From NCBI RefSeq assembly GCF_001267535.1, contig NZ_JRXE01000010.1, positions 19,302-83,301 of the forward strand: 64,000 bases of DNA. Direction: 5' to 3'. Shown here piece by piece: positions 9,620 through 18,784 of this stretch. Under the pieces are notes generated by a model that had not been told where the DNA came from, searched no databases, and was given only the letters and a program-made list of their open reading frames with translations. The stretch's first letter is position 1, and each line of letters opens with the position of its first letter. Position numbers and translations under genes: made by a program. This stretch comes from Winslowiella iniecta. Lineage in GTDB: Bacteria > Pseudomonadota > Gammaproteobacteria > Enterobacterales > Enterobacteriaceae.

Positions 9620-9667
9620 TACCCTGCGCCCAGGGTAACAAACCTGCTCAGACCGCGATGGCGCGGT
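9620..9667. other. Two hairpins in the luxI leader
   Basis: TACCCTG-CGCC-CAGGGTA at 9620-9637 and ACCGCG-ATGG-CGCGGT at 9652-9667 are perfect stems with four-base loops. The first could end the sdiA transcript, though it has no T run. The second ends about 30 bases before the preferred luxI start and could affect its translation. Confidence 0.55.
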
Positions 9668-9697
9668 GATTAACAGGGAATGCGACAGGTGACAATG

Positions 9698-10306
9698 ATG
9701 AAGATTATTCAGACCCAACTTAGAGATATGCCATCCTCATTGTTGGCGGAATTGGGCAGTTACCGTTACAACGTATTTGCCCGGGGTGAAGGCTGGTCGA
9801 TTCCTTCGCGGCTGACCACGCCGGGCCAGGAGTACGACCGTTTTGACCGTTCAGATGTAACCTGGCTGATTGCCTGGAGCGCAAAGCATGGAATTTGTGG
9901 CTGCGCGCGCCTGATGAAGTGGCCAGAAACTCAACATTCGCCGGGTGTTGCGATGCCGGTTGACCGCCATACTATTTGGGAAATGTCGCGATTTTCTGCC
10001 CGTCTGGACATTGACAGCGAGCTGCCGCTGAAGATTCTCTGGCATGCATTGCAGATTGCGGCAGAGGCTGGCATTCAGTATGTGGCAAGTGCTGCAACGC
10101 CGATGATGGAGAAAATGTTTGAACACCACCAGATCGTTTTTGAACCGTTAATGCCCGGACTGATCCATTCGGAAGACAATCTGTTCGCGGTAAAGCTGGC
10201 GGTGAAGCAACCGGTGCTGGCGGATAAGTATCAGGGATCGCGCCATTACAGCCCGGAAGAGGTGTTACCTTCGCTGGCGATCTCAGTTAGCTGGGATGGC
10301 CGCTAA
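9698..10306 (+). CDS. LuxI-family N-acyl-homoserine lactone synthase
   Basis: From the ATG at 9698 the 202-residue protein shows the invariant LuxI residues: Arg23, Phe27 and Trp33 (SYRYNVFARGEGW), Asp47 and Asp50 (EYDRFD), Arg71 (GCARLM), and Glu95 and Arg98 (WEMSRF). It would make an AHL from S-adenosylmethionine and acyl-ACP. The 9698 start is preferred over 9680 because AGGTGA precedes it and the invariant residues then fall at the usual positions. Its place beside sdiA suggests it makes the SdiA ligand. Acyl-chain specificity cannot be read. Confidence 0.88.
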   Translation: MKIIQTQLRDMPSSLLAELGSYRYNVFARGEGWSIPSRLTTPGQEYDRFDRSDVTWLIAWSAKHGICGCARLMKWPETQHSPGVAMPVDRHTIWEMSRFSARLDIDSELPLKILWHALQIAAEAGIQYVASAATPMMEKMFEHHQIVFEPLMPGLIHSEDNLFAVKLAVKQPVLADKYQGSRHYSPEEVLPSLAISVSWDGR

Positions 10307-10444
10307 TCACGCCTGTTTGATCCACCTTATTATCAGCAGCCTGTCGTGCTTTGATAACTAAGCCCATTGTTTCGTACTGTTGGCCCTAAAATGTTACGTC
10401 GGGCTAATTCAGGCGGAAATCAATGGGCTTGCAGCTAAATACGT

Positions 10445-10669
10445 TTACTGACGGTAAGCGAACTTAATCTGTTTGATGGTATTGCTGAACACGTCCGCCT
10501 GCGGTTGATCTTCCAGCTGTGCGATAAACCGCTCCATATTGATAATCACTTTACCGGCGTCTGCCTGGCCCATGCCTTTCAGCATCAGCGTGACCATCGC
10601 TTTAAGACAGGCCACTTCATTGGCCAGCGCCTGCGTTTCTTCAGAGGTAGTAAAGTCAATCTGACTCAT
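10445..10669 (-). CDS. yecF: YecF, DUF2594 family protein
   Basis: The 74-residue protein matches E. coli YecF along its length ([26 protein letters not shown] and the IKFAYRQ end). Function is unknown. It keeps its E. coli place between sdiA and uvrY, but here faces the inserted luxI gene, with 138 bases between their ends that show no feature. A GGAGAC ribosome site precedes the start. Confidence 0.9.
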   Translation of the reverse strand: MSQIDFTTSEETQALANEVACLKAMVTLMLKGMGQADAGKVIINMERFIAQLEDQPQADVFSNTIKQIKFAYRQ

Positions 10670-11173
10670 TGTTGTCTCCTAAAATAAGATCAATTCTGCA
10701 CATACCGCTTGCGCTATGTGAATAAAAAGTGCCAGAAGTATATCACAACTCATCAGGTCGCTAATGGCTGCGCGATGAACCGTAGCGGCGAACGTGCCAG
10801 CCAGATCCCTAAAAGATCATCATGTAGCAGGAAATCCACTGCTGAAGAGTAAATTGTATAGCAGACAAAGTATTATTCCCGAGGTAATCAGTGGTAACTC
10901 TGTTTACTAATTTAAGATATTGATTTTCAATGTTTTGTCATTTTATTCAGGCCATTTACCAGTAAATAAAATTAGCCTTATGCATAATTGAACGCGCGTA
11001 GCCTTAAAAAAATATAACTATTTGATGTCAATTATTTCTCTATGTAACGGGCATCACGCCGCCGCCGCCGCCATATGATTTATGTTCATTCCTGAACGAA
11101 AAAAGAGTAACATTAGCGGCTAAATTTGCCTGTTTACTTTATTCCACCTTCGACTTTTCTGGAGAGATCTCTT
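10670..11173. other. Intergenic region upstream of uvrY
   Basis: About 500 AT-rich bases with no credible gene. It should hold the divergent yecF and uvrY promoters. A perfect (GCC)5 triplet run lies at 11058-11072; such a tract could vary in length, but nothing shows it does. Confidence 0.5.
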
Positions 11174-11833
11174 TTGATCAGCGTTCTTCTTGTAGATGAC
11201 CACGAACTGGTACGCGCAGGGATTCGTCGCATACTGGAAGATATCAAAGGCATTCTGGTTGCCGGGGAAGCAAACTGCGGCGAGGATGCGGTCAAGTGGT
11301 GTCGTGCAAACAACGTTGATGTCGTGTTAATGGATATGAACATGCCGGGTATCGGCGGGCTGGAAGCCACGCGTAAAATCGTGCGTTTTAATCCTGATAT
11401 TAAAATTATCATGCTCACCATCCACACGGAAAATCCGTTGCCGGCTAAAGTGATGCAGGCGGGCGCCGCTGGCTATCTCAGCAAAGGCGCGGCGCCGCAG
11501 GAAGTGATCAGTGCGATTCGTTCGGTTAACTCGGGCCAGCGCTACATCGCTTCCGATATCGCGCAGCAAATGGCGCTCAGCCAGATTGAACCGCAAAAAG
11601 CAGAATCACCGTTCAGCTGTTTGTCGGAGCGCGAATTACAGATTATGCTGATGATTACCAAAGGGCAGAAGGTGACCGAAATTTCGGAGCAACTCAGCCT
11701 CAGCCCGAAGACGGTTAACAGCTATCGTTATCGCATGTTCAGTAAGCTGAATATCAGCGGCGACGTAGAGTTAACGCATTTAGCCATTCGTCACGGCATG
11801 TTTAATGCGGAGTCGTTGATTAGCAGTGAGTAG
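11174..11833 (+). CDS. uvrY: UvrY, response regulator of the BarA-UvrY system
   Basis: The NarL/FixJ-type regulator of 219 residues has a receiver domain with the acidic pair Asp8-Asp9, phosphoacceptor Asp54 ([10 protein letters not shown]) and a Lys in YLSKGAAP, then a LuxR-type HTH at about residues 150-205 ([27 protein letters not shown]). The TTG at 11174 is chosen as start because GGAGAG lies 7 bases before it and the product then begins [16 protein letters not shown] as in E. coli. UvrY activates csrB/csrC type RNAs. It overlaps uvrC by 8 bases. Confidence 0.95.
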   Translation: MISVLLVDDHELVRAGIRRILEDIKGILVAGEANCGEDAVKWCRANNVDVVLMDMNMPGIGGLEATRKIVRFNPDIKIIMLTIHTENPLPAKVMQAGAAGYLSKGAAPQEVISAIRSVNSGQRYIASDIAQQMALSQIEPQKAESPFSCLSERELQIMLMITKGQKVTEISEQLSLSPKTVNSYRYRMFSKLNISGDVELTHLAIRHGMFNAESLISSE

Positions 11834-13661
11834 TGAAGCGTTTGATGCACCCTCTTTCCTGAAAACCGTAACCAGCCAGCCGGGCGTCTACCGGATGTAC
11901 GATGCTGGTGGTACGGTTATCTATGTGGGTAAAGCGAAAGATCTGAAAAAGCGTTTATCCAGCTATTTCCGTAGTAATGTCGGCAGCCGCAAAACCGAAG
12001 TGCTGGTCAGTAATATCCAGCATATCGATGTCACCGTCACCCATACTGAAACCGAAGCGTTACTGCTGGAACATAACTACATCAAGCTGTATCAGCCGCG
12101 CTATAACGTGCTGCTGCGTGATGATAAATCCTATCCCTATATTTTCCTCAGCTCAGATACTCATCCGCGTCTGGCGTCACACCGTGGGGCGAAACACGCC
12201 AAAGGGGAGTATTTTGGTCCTTTCCCGAATGGCTATGCGGTCCGTGAGACGCTGGCGCTGCTGCAAAAAGTCTTTCCTGTACGGCAGTGTGAAAATAGCG
12301 TCTATCGCAACCGCTCGCGTCCCTGCCTGCAATACCAGATTGGCCGCTGTCTGGGGCCGTGCGTCGCCGGGCTGGTCAGCGAAGAAGAGTATGCGCAACA
12401 GATTGATTATGTGCGGCTGTTTCTCGCCGGTAAAGATGACCAGGTCCTCAATCAGCTGGTCAGCCGCATGGAACAGGCCAGCGTTGCGCTGAAGTTTGAA
12501 GAAGCGGCGCGTCTGCGCGATCAGATTCAGGCGGTGCGTCGTGTCACTGAGAAGCAGTTTGTTTCGAATCAGGGTGACGATCTGGATGTTATTGGTGTCT
12601 CTTTTGATTCCGGTATGGCCTGCCTGCATGTGCTGTTTATCCGCCAGGGCAAAGTACTGGGCAGCCGCAGCTATTTCCCGAAAGTGCCGGGCGGTACAGC
12701 GCTGGCGGAAGTGGTACAAACCTTTGTCGGACAGTTTTATCTGCAGGGCAGTGAAGCACGCAGCCTGCCATCGGAGATTTTACTCGACTTCGCGTTACCT
12801 GAACGCCAGCTGCTGGCGGACTCGTTAACCGAACTGGCGGGGCGTCGCGTCAATATTCAGAGTAAACCCCGTGGCGACCGCGCGCGTTACCTGAAACTGG
12901 CACGCACCAATGCCGCGACGGCGCTGGTAACGAAACTGGCGCAGCACTCTACTATCCATCAGCGTCTGTCGGCACTGGCTGAGCTGCTGAAACTGCCGGA
13001 AATCAAACGCATGGAGTGTTTTGATATCAGTCACACCATGGGTGAGCAGACTATCGCTTCCTGCGTCGTTTTTGACAGCAACGGTCCACTGCGTGCGGAA
13101 TATCGACGCTATAACATCAGCGGCATCACTCCTGGCGATGACTATGCGGCGATGAACCAGGTACTGCGCCGTCGTTATGGTAAGGCGCTGGAAGAGAACA
13201 AAATCCCGGATGTGATATTAATCGACGGCGGCAAAGGCCAGTTATCGCAGGCGAAAAGCGTGTTTGCCGAGCTGGATGTGCCGTGGGATAAAAACCGTCC
13301 AATCCTGTTAGGCGTCGCGAAAGGGACCGATCGTAAGGCGGGGCTGGAAACGCTGTTTTTTGAACCAGAAGGCGAAGGTTTTTCTCTGCCACCGGACTCG
13401 CCGGCGTTACATGTGATTCAACATATTCGTGACGACTCTCACAATCATGCAATTACAGGCCATCGTAATAAACGGGCCAAAGTAAAGAACACCAGCGCGC
13501 TGGAATTAATTGAAGGAATCGGGCCGAAGCGGCGCCAGCAGCTACTTAAGTACATGGGAGGGCTGCAACCTCTGATGGCCGCAACCGTGGAAGAAATCGC
13601 CAAAGTACCGGGCATTTCACATGCTCTCGCAGAAAAAATATTCTATTCGCTGAAACACTAG
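11826..13661 (+). CDS. uvrC: UvrC, excinuclease ABC subunit C
   Basis: The 611-residue protein starts at a GTG inside the uvrY end. Its order is a GIY-YIG nuclease domain ([25 protein letters not shown]), the cysteine cluster [13 protein letters not shown], a UVR motif ([14 protein letters not shown]), the RNase H-like C-terminal nuclease ([20 protein letters not shown]) and a helix-hairpin-helix tail ([25 protein letters not shown]). It makes both incisions in nucleotide excision repair. Complete and close to E. coli UvrC. Confidence 0.98.
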   Translation: MSSEAFDAPSFLKTVTSQPGVYRMYDAGGTVIYVGKAKDLKKRLSSYFRSNVGSRKTEVLVSNIQHIDVTVTHTETEALLLEHNYIKLYQPRYNVLLRDDKSYPYIFLSSDTHPRLASHRGAKHAKGEYFGPFPNGYAVRETLALLQKVFPVRQCENSVYRNRSRPCLQYQIGRCLGPCVAGLVSEEEYAQQIDYVRLFLAGKDDQVLNQLVSRMEQASVALKFEEAARLRDQIQAVRRVTEKQFVSNQGDDLDVIGVSFDSGMACLHVLFIRQGKVLGSRSYFPKVPGGTALAEVVQTFVGQFYLQGSEARSLPSEILLDFALPERQLLADSLTELAGRRVNIQSKPRGDRARYLKLARTNAATALVTKLAQHSTIHQRLSALAELLKLPEIKRMECFDISHTMGEQTIASCVVFDSNGPLRAEYRRYNISGITPGDDYAAMNQVLRRRYGKALEENKIPDVILIDGGKGQLSQAKSVFAELDVPWDKNRPILLGVAKGTDRKAGLETLFFEPEGEGFSLPPDSPALHVIQHIRDDSHNHAITGHRNKRAKVKNTSALELIEGIGPKRRQQLLKYMGGLQPLMAATVEEIAKVPGISHALAEKIFYSLKH

Positions 13662-13731
13662 CATTGAATACCGGGGTGCAATGTAGGAACATACGGTAAA
13701 TCCTACTCCGGCCAGACAGTTACCGTAGCAT

Positions 13732-14280
13732 ATGCAATTTAATATTCCGACGTGGCTCACCCTGTTTCGTGTCATTCTTATCCCGTTCTTTGTGCTGGCA
13801 TTTTATCTGCCATTTCAATGGGCTCCCCTGGCTTGTGCGCTGATTTTCATCGTCGCCGCGGTAACCGACTGGTTTGACGGTTTCCTCGCCCGACGCTGGA
13901 AGCAGACCACGCGATTTGGTGCCTTCCTCGATCCTGTTGCTGATAAAGTGATGGTGGCGATGGCATTGGTGCTGGTTGCCGAACATTTCCACTCCTGGTG
14001 GATCACATTACCGGCAGCAACCATGATTGCTCGCGAAATCATTATCTCGGCACTACGCGAGTGGATGGCGGAAATCGGTAAACGCAGTAGCGTGGCGGTA
14101 TCCTGGATTGGCAAAGTCAAAACGACTGCCCAGATGCTGGCACTCTTCGCGCTGCTATGGCGTCCGGACAGCATGGTTGAAGGGGTAGGGGTCGCTGCGC
14201 TGTACATTGCGGCGGTGCTGACATTCTGGTCAATGTTCCAGTATTTAAGCGCAGCACGCGGCGATTTGTTTGAACGTTGA
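13732..14280 (+). CDS. pgsA: PgsA, CDP-diacylglycerol-glycerol-3-phosphate 3-phosphatidyltransferase
   Basis: The 182-residue membrane protein begins [21 protein letters not shown] and carries the CDP-alcohol transferase motif D-G-x2-A-R-x8-G-x3-D-x3-D around residues 44-66 ([10 protein letters not shown], then [10 protein letters not shown]). It makes phosphatidylglycerophosphate for PG and cardiolipin. Its position between uvrC and glyW is the standard enterobacterial arrangement. Confidence 0.97.
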   Translation: MQFNIPTWLTLFRVILIPFFVLAFYLPFQWAPLACALIFIVAAVTDWFDGFLARRWKQTTRFGAFLDPVADKVMVAMALVLVAEHFHSWWITLPAATMIAREIIISALREWMAEIGKRSSVAVSWIGKVKTTAQMLALFALLWRPDSMVEGVGVAALYIAAVLTFWSMFQYLSAARGDLFER

Positions 14281-14330
14281 TCGATACGATTTAAAAAGCA
14301 GCAAACAGACACGAAGTGAGGATAATTTTA

Positions 14331-14358
14331 TTGACTCATTTCTACAGGTCAGTAGAAT
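14331..14358 (+). promoter_or_regulatory. Sigma-70 promoter of the tRNA operon
   Basis: TTGACT at 14331 and TAGAAT at 14353 are 16 bases apart, about 75 bases before tRNA-Gly. GCAACGC follows the -10 box, the GC-rich type of discriminator seen in stringently controlled stable RNA promoters. Confidence 0.75.
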
Positions 14359-14431
14359 GCAACGCATCGAACGGCAGCTAAGGCGCCAGAAGATAAAGTA
14401 AATCAGCAAGTTCGGTTAGGCGCTGATGATT

Positions 14432-14507
<76 letters not shown>

Positions 14508-14564
14508 AATTTACGTTATCAGACCTTATCTGGTAACAGCCTGCAAAGGCTAAGCAAGAATTAA

Positions 14565-14638
14565 GGCGCGTTGGCAGAGTGGCCATGCAGCGGATTGCAA
14601 ATCCGCCTACCTCGGTTCGACTCCGGGACGCGCCTCCA
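14565..14638 (+). tRNA. cysT: tRNA-Cys (anticodon GCA)
   Basis: The 74-base gene has arms GGCGCGT and ACGCGCC, anticodon loop ATTGCAAAT (GCA), GGTTCGACTCC T-arm and encoded CCA. It is 57 bases after tRNA-Gly. Confidence 0.97.
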
Positions 14639-14649
14639 ATTTACACCTT

Positions 14650-14735
14650 GCCCGGGTGGTGAAATCGGTAGACACAAGGGATTTAAAATCCCTCGGCTTA
14701 TGGCTGTGCGGGTTCAAGTCCCGCCCCGGGCACCA
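14650..14735 (+). tRNA. leuZ: tRNA-Leu (anticodon TAA)
   Basis: The 86-base class II tRNA has arms GCCCGGG and CCCGGGC, anticodon loop TTTAAAA (TAA), a long variable arm and GGTTCAAGTCC T-arm with encoded CCA. Its 3-prime end is the likely integration point for the element whose integrase debris follows. Confidence 0.97.
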
Positions 14736-14744
14736 TTGCTTCAG

Positions 14745-14774
14745 AAAAAAGTCACCTCCGGGTGACTTTTTTTT
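14745..14774 (+). terminator. Rho-independent terminator of the tRNA operon
   Basis: A-tract, then GTCACC-TCCG-GGTGAC, then an eight-T run. It starts 10 bases after tRNA-Leu. Confidence 0.92.
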
Positions 14775-14955
14775 CGTCCGTATCCCGCAGTATAGCCCCG
14801 TAACCGCCTGTCTTTCCTGTAAATATTCCTTTGTAAGCCGCCAGTCAACAAAACTCAATGAGTGCGTATTGTGACGGATTATACCGTAGACAGCCGTGCC
14901 ATTTGGGGGCCAAACTGGGGGCCTATGCCAGTTCGATTTTTTGTGAGGCCCCCAA

Positions 14956-15660
14956 ATGCCTTTAACCGATCGCACTATCTTAATGCAAAGCCTGGTATCA
15001 AAGCCCGGAAGTTAAGTGACGCACATGGTTTTTACCTGCTGATAAATCCGCACGGGTCAAAATTGTGGTACTTAAAATATCGTTATAAAGGGAAAGAGAA
15101 AAAGCTTTCATTCGGTGCTTATCCTTTCATCACACTGGCTGATGCCAGGAGACTACGGGATGAGGCCCGGAGCGTGCTCACTGCCGGTACGGTCCGGGTG
15201 AGAAGCGTAAAGAAGAGAAACGTGGCGGTATGCCGGTAGATACTTACGCCTCAGTGGCACTCCAGTGGCTTGCCACTAACCGAACCTGGACGGAAGAGCA
15301 TACTAAAAGAGTCGCGCTATTTTGAATTATACCTTTCCCGCCCATCGGTGAGCGCGATATCAGAAGCCTGACGGTGCCCGACCTCATTGGGCCAATTAAA
15401 GCGGTCGAAAATGCAGGTAAAATTGATGTCGCACGACGGCTTCAGCCGCGCACGGCGGCAATCCTGCGCTATGCCGTACAGAATGGCATAATTACCTGTA
15501 ACCCTGCTTCGGATCTTAAAGGCGTAGTCGCTCCTGCTAAAACCAAACCATGACCTGCAGCGCGCTGGTAGAGTCTGGTCTGTGGTCCAGGGATGCCATT
15601 GAGCGTCAGATGAGCCATCAGGAGCGAAAAAAGTGCTTGCCGCGTATAATATCAATCTTC
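14956..15660 (+). pseudogene. Degraded P4-type tyrosine integrase next to tRNA-Leu
   Basis: Pieces of one integrase appear in shifting frames. An N-terminal DUF4102 arm begins MPLTDRTI at 14956, loses a base, and continues NAKPGIKARKLSDAHGFYLL and YRYKGKEKKLSFGAYPF. After a second shift near 15190 comes PGEKRKEEKRGGMPVDTYAS with the core-binding part to a stop near 15322. More pieces follow (ERDIRSLTVPDLIGPIKAVE, LRYAVQNGIITCNPASDL). Near 15570 the C terminus (ALVESGLWSRDAIERQ) resumes. The catalytic Arg and HxxR region is missing, so it is dead. No second att copy was seen in the following kilobases. Confidence 0.85.
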
Positions 15661-15747
15661 AGGTGACTGGCAGTATGTAGGATTTGAACTTGGGTTTTAT
15701 ACAGATGAAGCCCGCTGAATAATGGTTTAAGTTAGGGGCAAATACAC

Positions 15748-15784
15748 AAACATTTCACCCGCTCATTGAGTGGGTGAAATGTTT
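15748..15784. terminator. Strong bidirectional hairpin
   Basis: Seventeen-base arms, AAACATTTCACCCGCTC and GAGTGGGTGAAATGTTT, pair around an ATT loop with a single G-T wobble. It lies 100 bases past the panB stop on the minus strand and after the integrase debris on the plus strand, so it can insulate both. Confidence 0.75.
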
Positions 15785-15883
15785 GATGTTGTTAAGCTAA
15801 GTGAGGTTATTTTAAATCAGAAGTTCGCACATCATTAACCCCAGACGGTACACCGGTGCTTTCTACTCCCGCATTTTAAACAA

Positions 15884-16684
15884 TCATTCAGCATAGCAAT
15901 GTTCAGCAGATGGAAAAGTTTCCGCTTTAACTGCCGCAACATAGCTCTGTATTGCACTCTGAATACTGTCCTTACCCGACATAAAGTTACGGACGAATTT
16001 AGGTGCGCGGCCTGTGATGCTCAGCCCCAGCATGTCATGCAGAACCAGTACCTGTCCGTCAGTATCTACGCCAGCACCAATACCGATTACCGGGACGGAA
16101 ACCGCCTCGCTCAACGCTTTGCCCACTGAGGAAGGAACGGCTTCAACCAGAATCATTGCCGCACCGGCGGCTTCCAGCTTTATTGCTGCATCGATAAGCC
16201 TTTTGGCCTGTTCTGGTCCACGACCCTGAACTTTAAACCCGCCAAACACATTGACCGATTGCGGCGTCAAACCAATATGCGCGCAGACAGGAATGCCATT
16301 GCGGGTTAACTGACGCACGGATTCACACAACCATTCTCCCCCCTCAAGTTTCACCATCTGAGCGCCCGCCTGCATCAGACGGCCTGAACTTTGCAAAGCC
16401 TGATCTGGTGTGGCGTAGGTCATAAAGGAAAGGTCGGCGATGATAAAGCTGCCGGTGTTACCGCGCTTTACGCTGGCAGTGTGATAAACCATGTCCTCAA
16501 TGGTGACCGGAAGGGTACTGTCGTGGCCCTGCAGAATCATACCGAGCGTATCGCCGATAAGCAGCATATCGACGCCAGCCTGGCTGGACTCGTGGGCAAA
16601 AGTCGCATCGTAGCAGGTCAACATGGCAATTTTTTCGCCGTTTTTCTTCATCTTCTGCAGGTGGGTCAGCGTGATCTCTGGCAT
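15884..16684 (-). CDS. panB: Stand-alone PanB, 3-methyl-2-oxobutanoate hydroxymethyltransferase
   Basis: The 266-residue protein has the family's typical length and landmarks: [32 protein letters not shown] with the Mg-binding Asp, [19 protein letters not shown] and [16 protein letters not shown]. It makes ketopantoate from ketoisovalerate and methylene-tetrahydrofolate, the first committed step to pantothenate. No panC or panD follows, so it is probably a second copy outside the core panBCD locus. It lies 10 bases after the LysE-type exporter gene and probably shares its transcript. Confidence 0.9.
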   Translation of the reverse strand: MPEITLTHLQKMKKNGEKIAMLTCYDATFAHESSQAGVDMLLIGDTLGMILQGHDSTLPVTIEDMVYHTASVKRGNTGSFIIADLSFMTYATPDQALQSSGRLMQAGAQMVKLEGGEWLCESVRQLTRNGIPVCAHIGLTPQSVNVFGGFKVQGRGPEQAKRLIDAAIKLEAAGAAMILVEAVPSSVGKALSEAVSVPVIGIGAGVDTDGQVLVLHDMLGLSITGRAPKFVRNFMSGKDSIQSAIQSYVAAVKAETFPSAEHCYAE

Positions 16685-16693
16685 CTCAATGTC

Positions 16694-17308
16694 TCATCTA
16701 AAGGATTCTGTCAGTAATAGCGCTGCGATGATGATCATCAGAGCGCCGGAAATTTGGCTGACGCGGCGTGCAGCCGTTGGCCGGGTTTGTAAAACTGCTT
16801 TCGATCCGAATCCTACTATCAGATAAACCACTGCACAGCTTACAACATGCACCATACCCAATGCCGCCATTTGAAAGGCGAGCGGCCATGTACCATGCGG
16901 ATCGGTGAATTGTGGCAACAACGCCAAAAACAGCAGAAATACCTTCGGATTAAGCCCACTAATGCAAAGCCCTTTTACAGCCCAACGCAATGCATTACCT
17001 TCGACCTGTCTTTCACCGGCAGTGGGAATGGCAGGGTGACGCAACATGCCTATTCCCAGCCAGATTAAATAGCAGGCGCCGGCTACGGTTAATCCTTTCA
17101 TGAGCGTAGGCAGGTCCGCGACCACGGCTCCTACACCTGCGGCAACAATTAACGTTGCAATCAAGTGGCCAGAGAGCAATCCGAAGACTGCGGGAATGAC
17201 CCGGCCCCCGCGAATTCCTGCGGAGATGGCATAGGCCCAGTCTGCCCCAGGGGTAATGACAAACAGCACTGAAACGGACCAAAAAGCAGCAAAAAAACTC
17301 AGCGCCAT
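16694..17308 (-). CDS. LysE/RhtB-family amino acid exporter
   Basis: The 204-residue protein has about six hydrophobic segments and the family N-terminal pattern VLFVITPGADWAYAISAGIRGG. GLCISGLNPKVFLLFLALLPQF in the middle is also characteristic. Members export amino acids and related metabolites from the cytoplasm. It is divergent from an Lrp-type regulator, the usual pairing for such exporters, and is followed closely by panB. Substrate unknown; a branched-chain acid or pantothenate-related compound would fit the panB neighbour but is inference. Confidence 0.88.
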   Translation of the reverse strand: MALSFFAAFWSVSVLFVITPGADWAYAISAGIRGGRVIPAVFGLLSGHLIATLIVAAGVGAVVADLPTLMKGLTVAGACYLIWLGIGMLRHPAIPTAGERQVEGNALRWAVKGLCISGLNPKVFLLFLALLPQFTDPHGTWPLAFQMAALGMVHVVSCAVVYLIVGFGSKAVLQTRPTAARRVSQISGALMIIIAALLLTESFR

Positions 17309-17539
17309 AGTGATACCCCACTCGATGTATAAGGCATGCTGAGCACAGCGTCTTCGGGATGACTTAAAGGAATTATATTACACACGATTTTCTACCTGAT
17401 TAACGAAATAAACAGAATCTATCTCCAGATGCTGGGCGGAATCGCACAGCATTACCAGGTAGAAAGAATATCCTCAGCTGGTTAGAATGTGCTTTTAATA
17501 TCTATGCGAAGTGTCGCTGATAAGGGAATAATCTTGCCA

Positions 17540-17992
17540 ATGGACCGCATTGACCGCAATATTCTTGCTGAACTGCAAGCTGATGGCCGTTTATCCGTCA
17601 CTGAGCTGGCGGAGCGGGTTGGATTAAGCCTGTCACCTTGCCACCGCAGGGTAAAAGCACTGGAGCTGAGTGGCGTCATTCAGGGGTATCGTGCTCAACT
17701 GAATCCGGCCTTCCTGGGGTATAACTTCTCGGCGATTGTATTCGTGACGTTGCGTGATGGCGACCGTAAGGCCGTCAATGCGTTTGAAGAGGCGGTGAAA
17801 GAACTTCCGCAAATTACGCTGGCACAACGCTTATTTGGCGATCCTGATTATCTTCTGCATATCACAACGCGTGATTTGCCCGCTTTTCAGCAGTTATATG
17901 ATGAGAAGCTTTCCGCTATGCCCGGCGTACAAAGGCTAACGTCGACCCTGGTGATGAAAACCGTCATTCAGGATCGTCCGTTACCGCTGTAG
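17540..17992 (+). CDS. Lrp/AsnC-family transcriptional regulator
   Basis: The 150-residue protein begins MDRIDRNILAELQADGRLSVTELAERVGLSLSPCHRRVKAL, a clear AsnC-type HTH, followed by a RAM effector domain (IVFVTLRDGD, VFG-like RLFGDPDYLLHI). An AGGGA ribosome site fits a TTG start at 17534 slightly better than the ATG at 17540, so the true start could be two codons earlier. It is divergent from the LysE-type exporter and probably controls it in response to an amino acid. Confidence 0.88.
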   Translation: MDRIDRNILAELQADGRLSVTELAERVGLSLSPCHRRVKALELSGVIQGYRAQLNPAFLGYNFSAIVFVTLRDGDRKAVNAFEEAVKELPQITLAQRLFGDPDYLLHITTRDLPAFQQLYDEKLSAMPGVQRLTSTLVMKTVIQDRPLPL

Positions 17993-18028
17993 CTGGTTGG
18001 TTATCCGTTGTTTTAAGCATGCCCAATG

Positions 18029-18784
18029 CTATTTTTTTGCAACGGGATGCAGCTTTAGCGGATCCATTCGCCTGCTCAAAATCACTTCGGACGAAGGCAG
18101 GTCGGTAATGACCCTGTCCATATCGGTCAGTGAGAACATCTTATACAGCGCGTTGCTGCCGTAATTGTTGTTATCTGCCAGCATGATACATTTTCGCGAT
18201 GCGTTGATGATTGCACCATAGTAAGCCGCTCTGTATTCATCATGATGGAAGATGCCTTTATCACTCCATGATTCCGGTGCAATAAACGCCTTTTCAAAAT
18301 TGAGACTTTGCAAGGCCTCAAGCGCAACGCGTTGATGAAAAGTATTGTCATGACGGCTGAGTTTGCCACCGATAAAAAACAGTGCAGCGGTGGAGTGAGT
18401 CATAACATGCTGCGCAATGGCAAAATCATTGGTGACAATGGTCATTTCATCGCGGTAAGGAAAAAACGTGGCCAGCTCAAACGTCAACTTTCCGCCATCA
18501 AGATAAACCACTTTGCTATCACCCAAATAACGTAGCGCAGCAGGGATTAGAGAATGAGCCCCGGGGCGCTCAACGGGCAAACGTAGCGGGGTTTCACGTG
18601 ATTTCACGCCACCACGCGTGGACATAATTACTCCCCGCGCGCTAAGCTGTTCAATATCCCGCCGTATAGTCATCACCGTGACATCCAGCATATCTGACAG
18701 CTCCCGCAGGCTGACAAAATGTTTGATGGATACCACCTCGAGTATCCGTTGATGACGCTCAGCGGGAATCATATCGCTCCTCAT
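18029..18784 (-). CDS. DeoR/GlpR-family transcriptional regulator
   Basis: The 251-residue protein has an N-terminal DeoR HTH (ERHQRILEVVSIKHFVSLRELSDML, VTVMTIRRDIEQL) and a sugar-phosphate sensor domain (VYLDGGKLTFELA, MTIVTNDFAIAQHV, CIMLADNNNYG). Its start overlaps the stop of the CitM-type transporter gene, so it is the last gene of the otnK-otnC-transporter transcript. It probably responds to a phosphorylated tetronate intermediate. Confidence 0.88.
   Translation of the reverse strand: MRSDMIPAERHQRILEVVSIKHFVSLRELSDMLDVTVMTIRRDIEQLSARGVIMSTRGGVKSRETPLRLPVERPGAHSLIPAALRYLGDSKVVYLDGGKLTFELATFFPYRDEMTIVTNDFAIAQHVMTHSTAALFFIGGKLSRHDNTFHQRVALEALQSLNFEKAFIAPESWSDKGIFHHDEYRAAYYGAIINASRKCIMLADNNNYGSNALYKMFSLTDMDRVITDLPSSEVILSRRMDPLKLHPVAKK

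Noticed and set aside
11058-11072. (GCC)5 triplet run as a phase-variation tract
   Set aside because: The tract is short, lies about 100 bases before uvrY outside any coding frame, and nothing shows length variation.
12177-12719. 180-codon frame antisense to uvrC
   Set aside because: It lies wholly inside a conserved gene and shows no domain or ribosome site.
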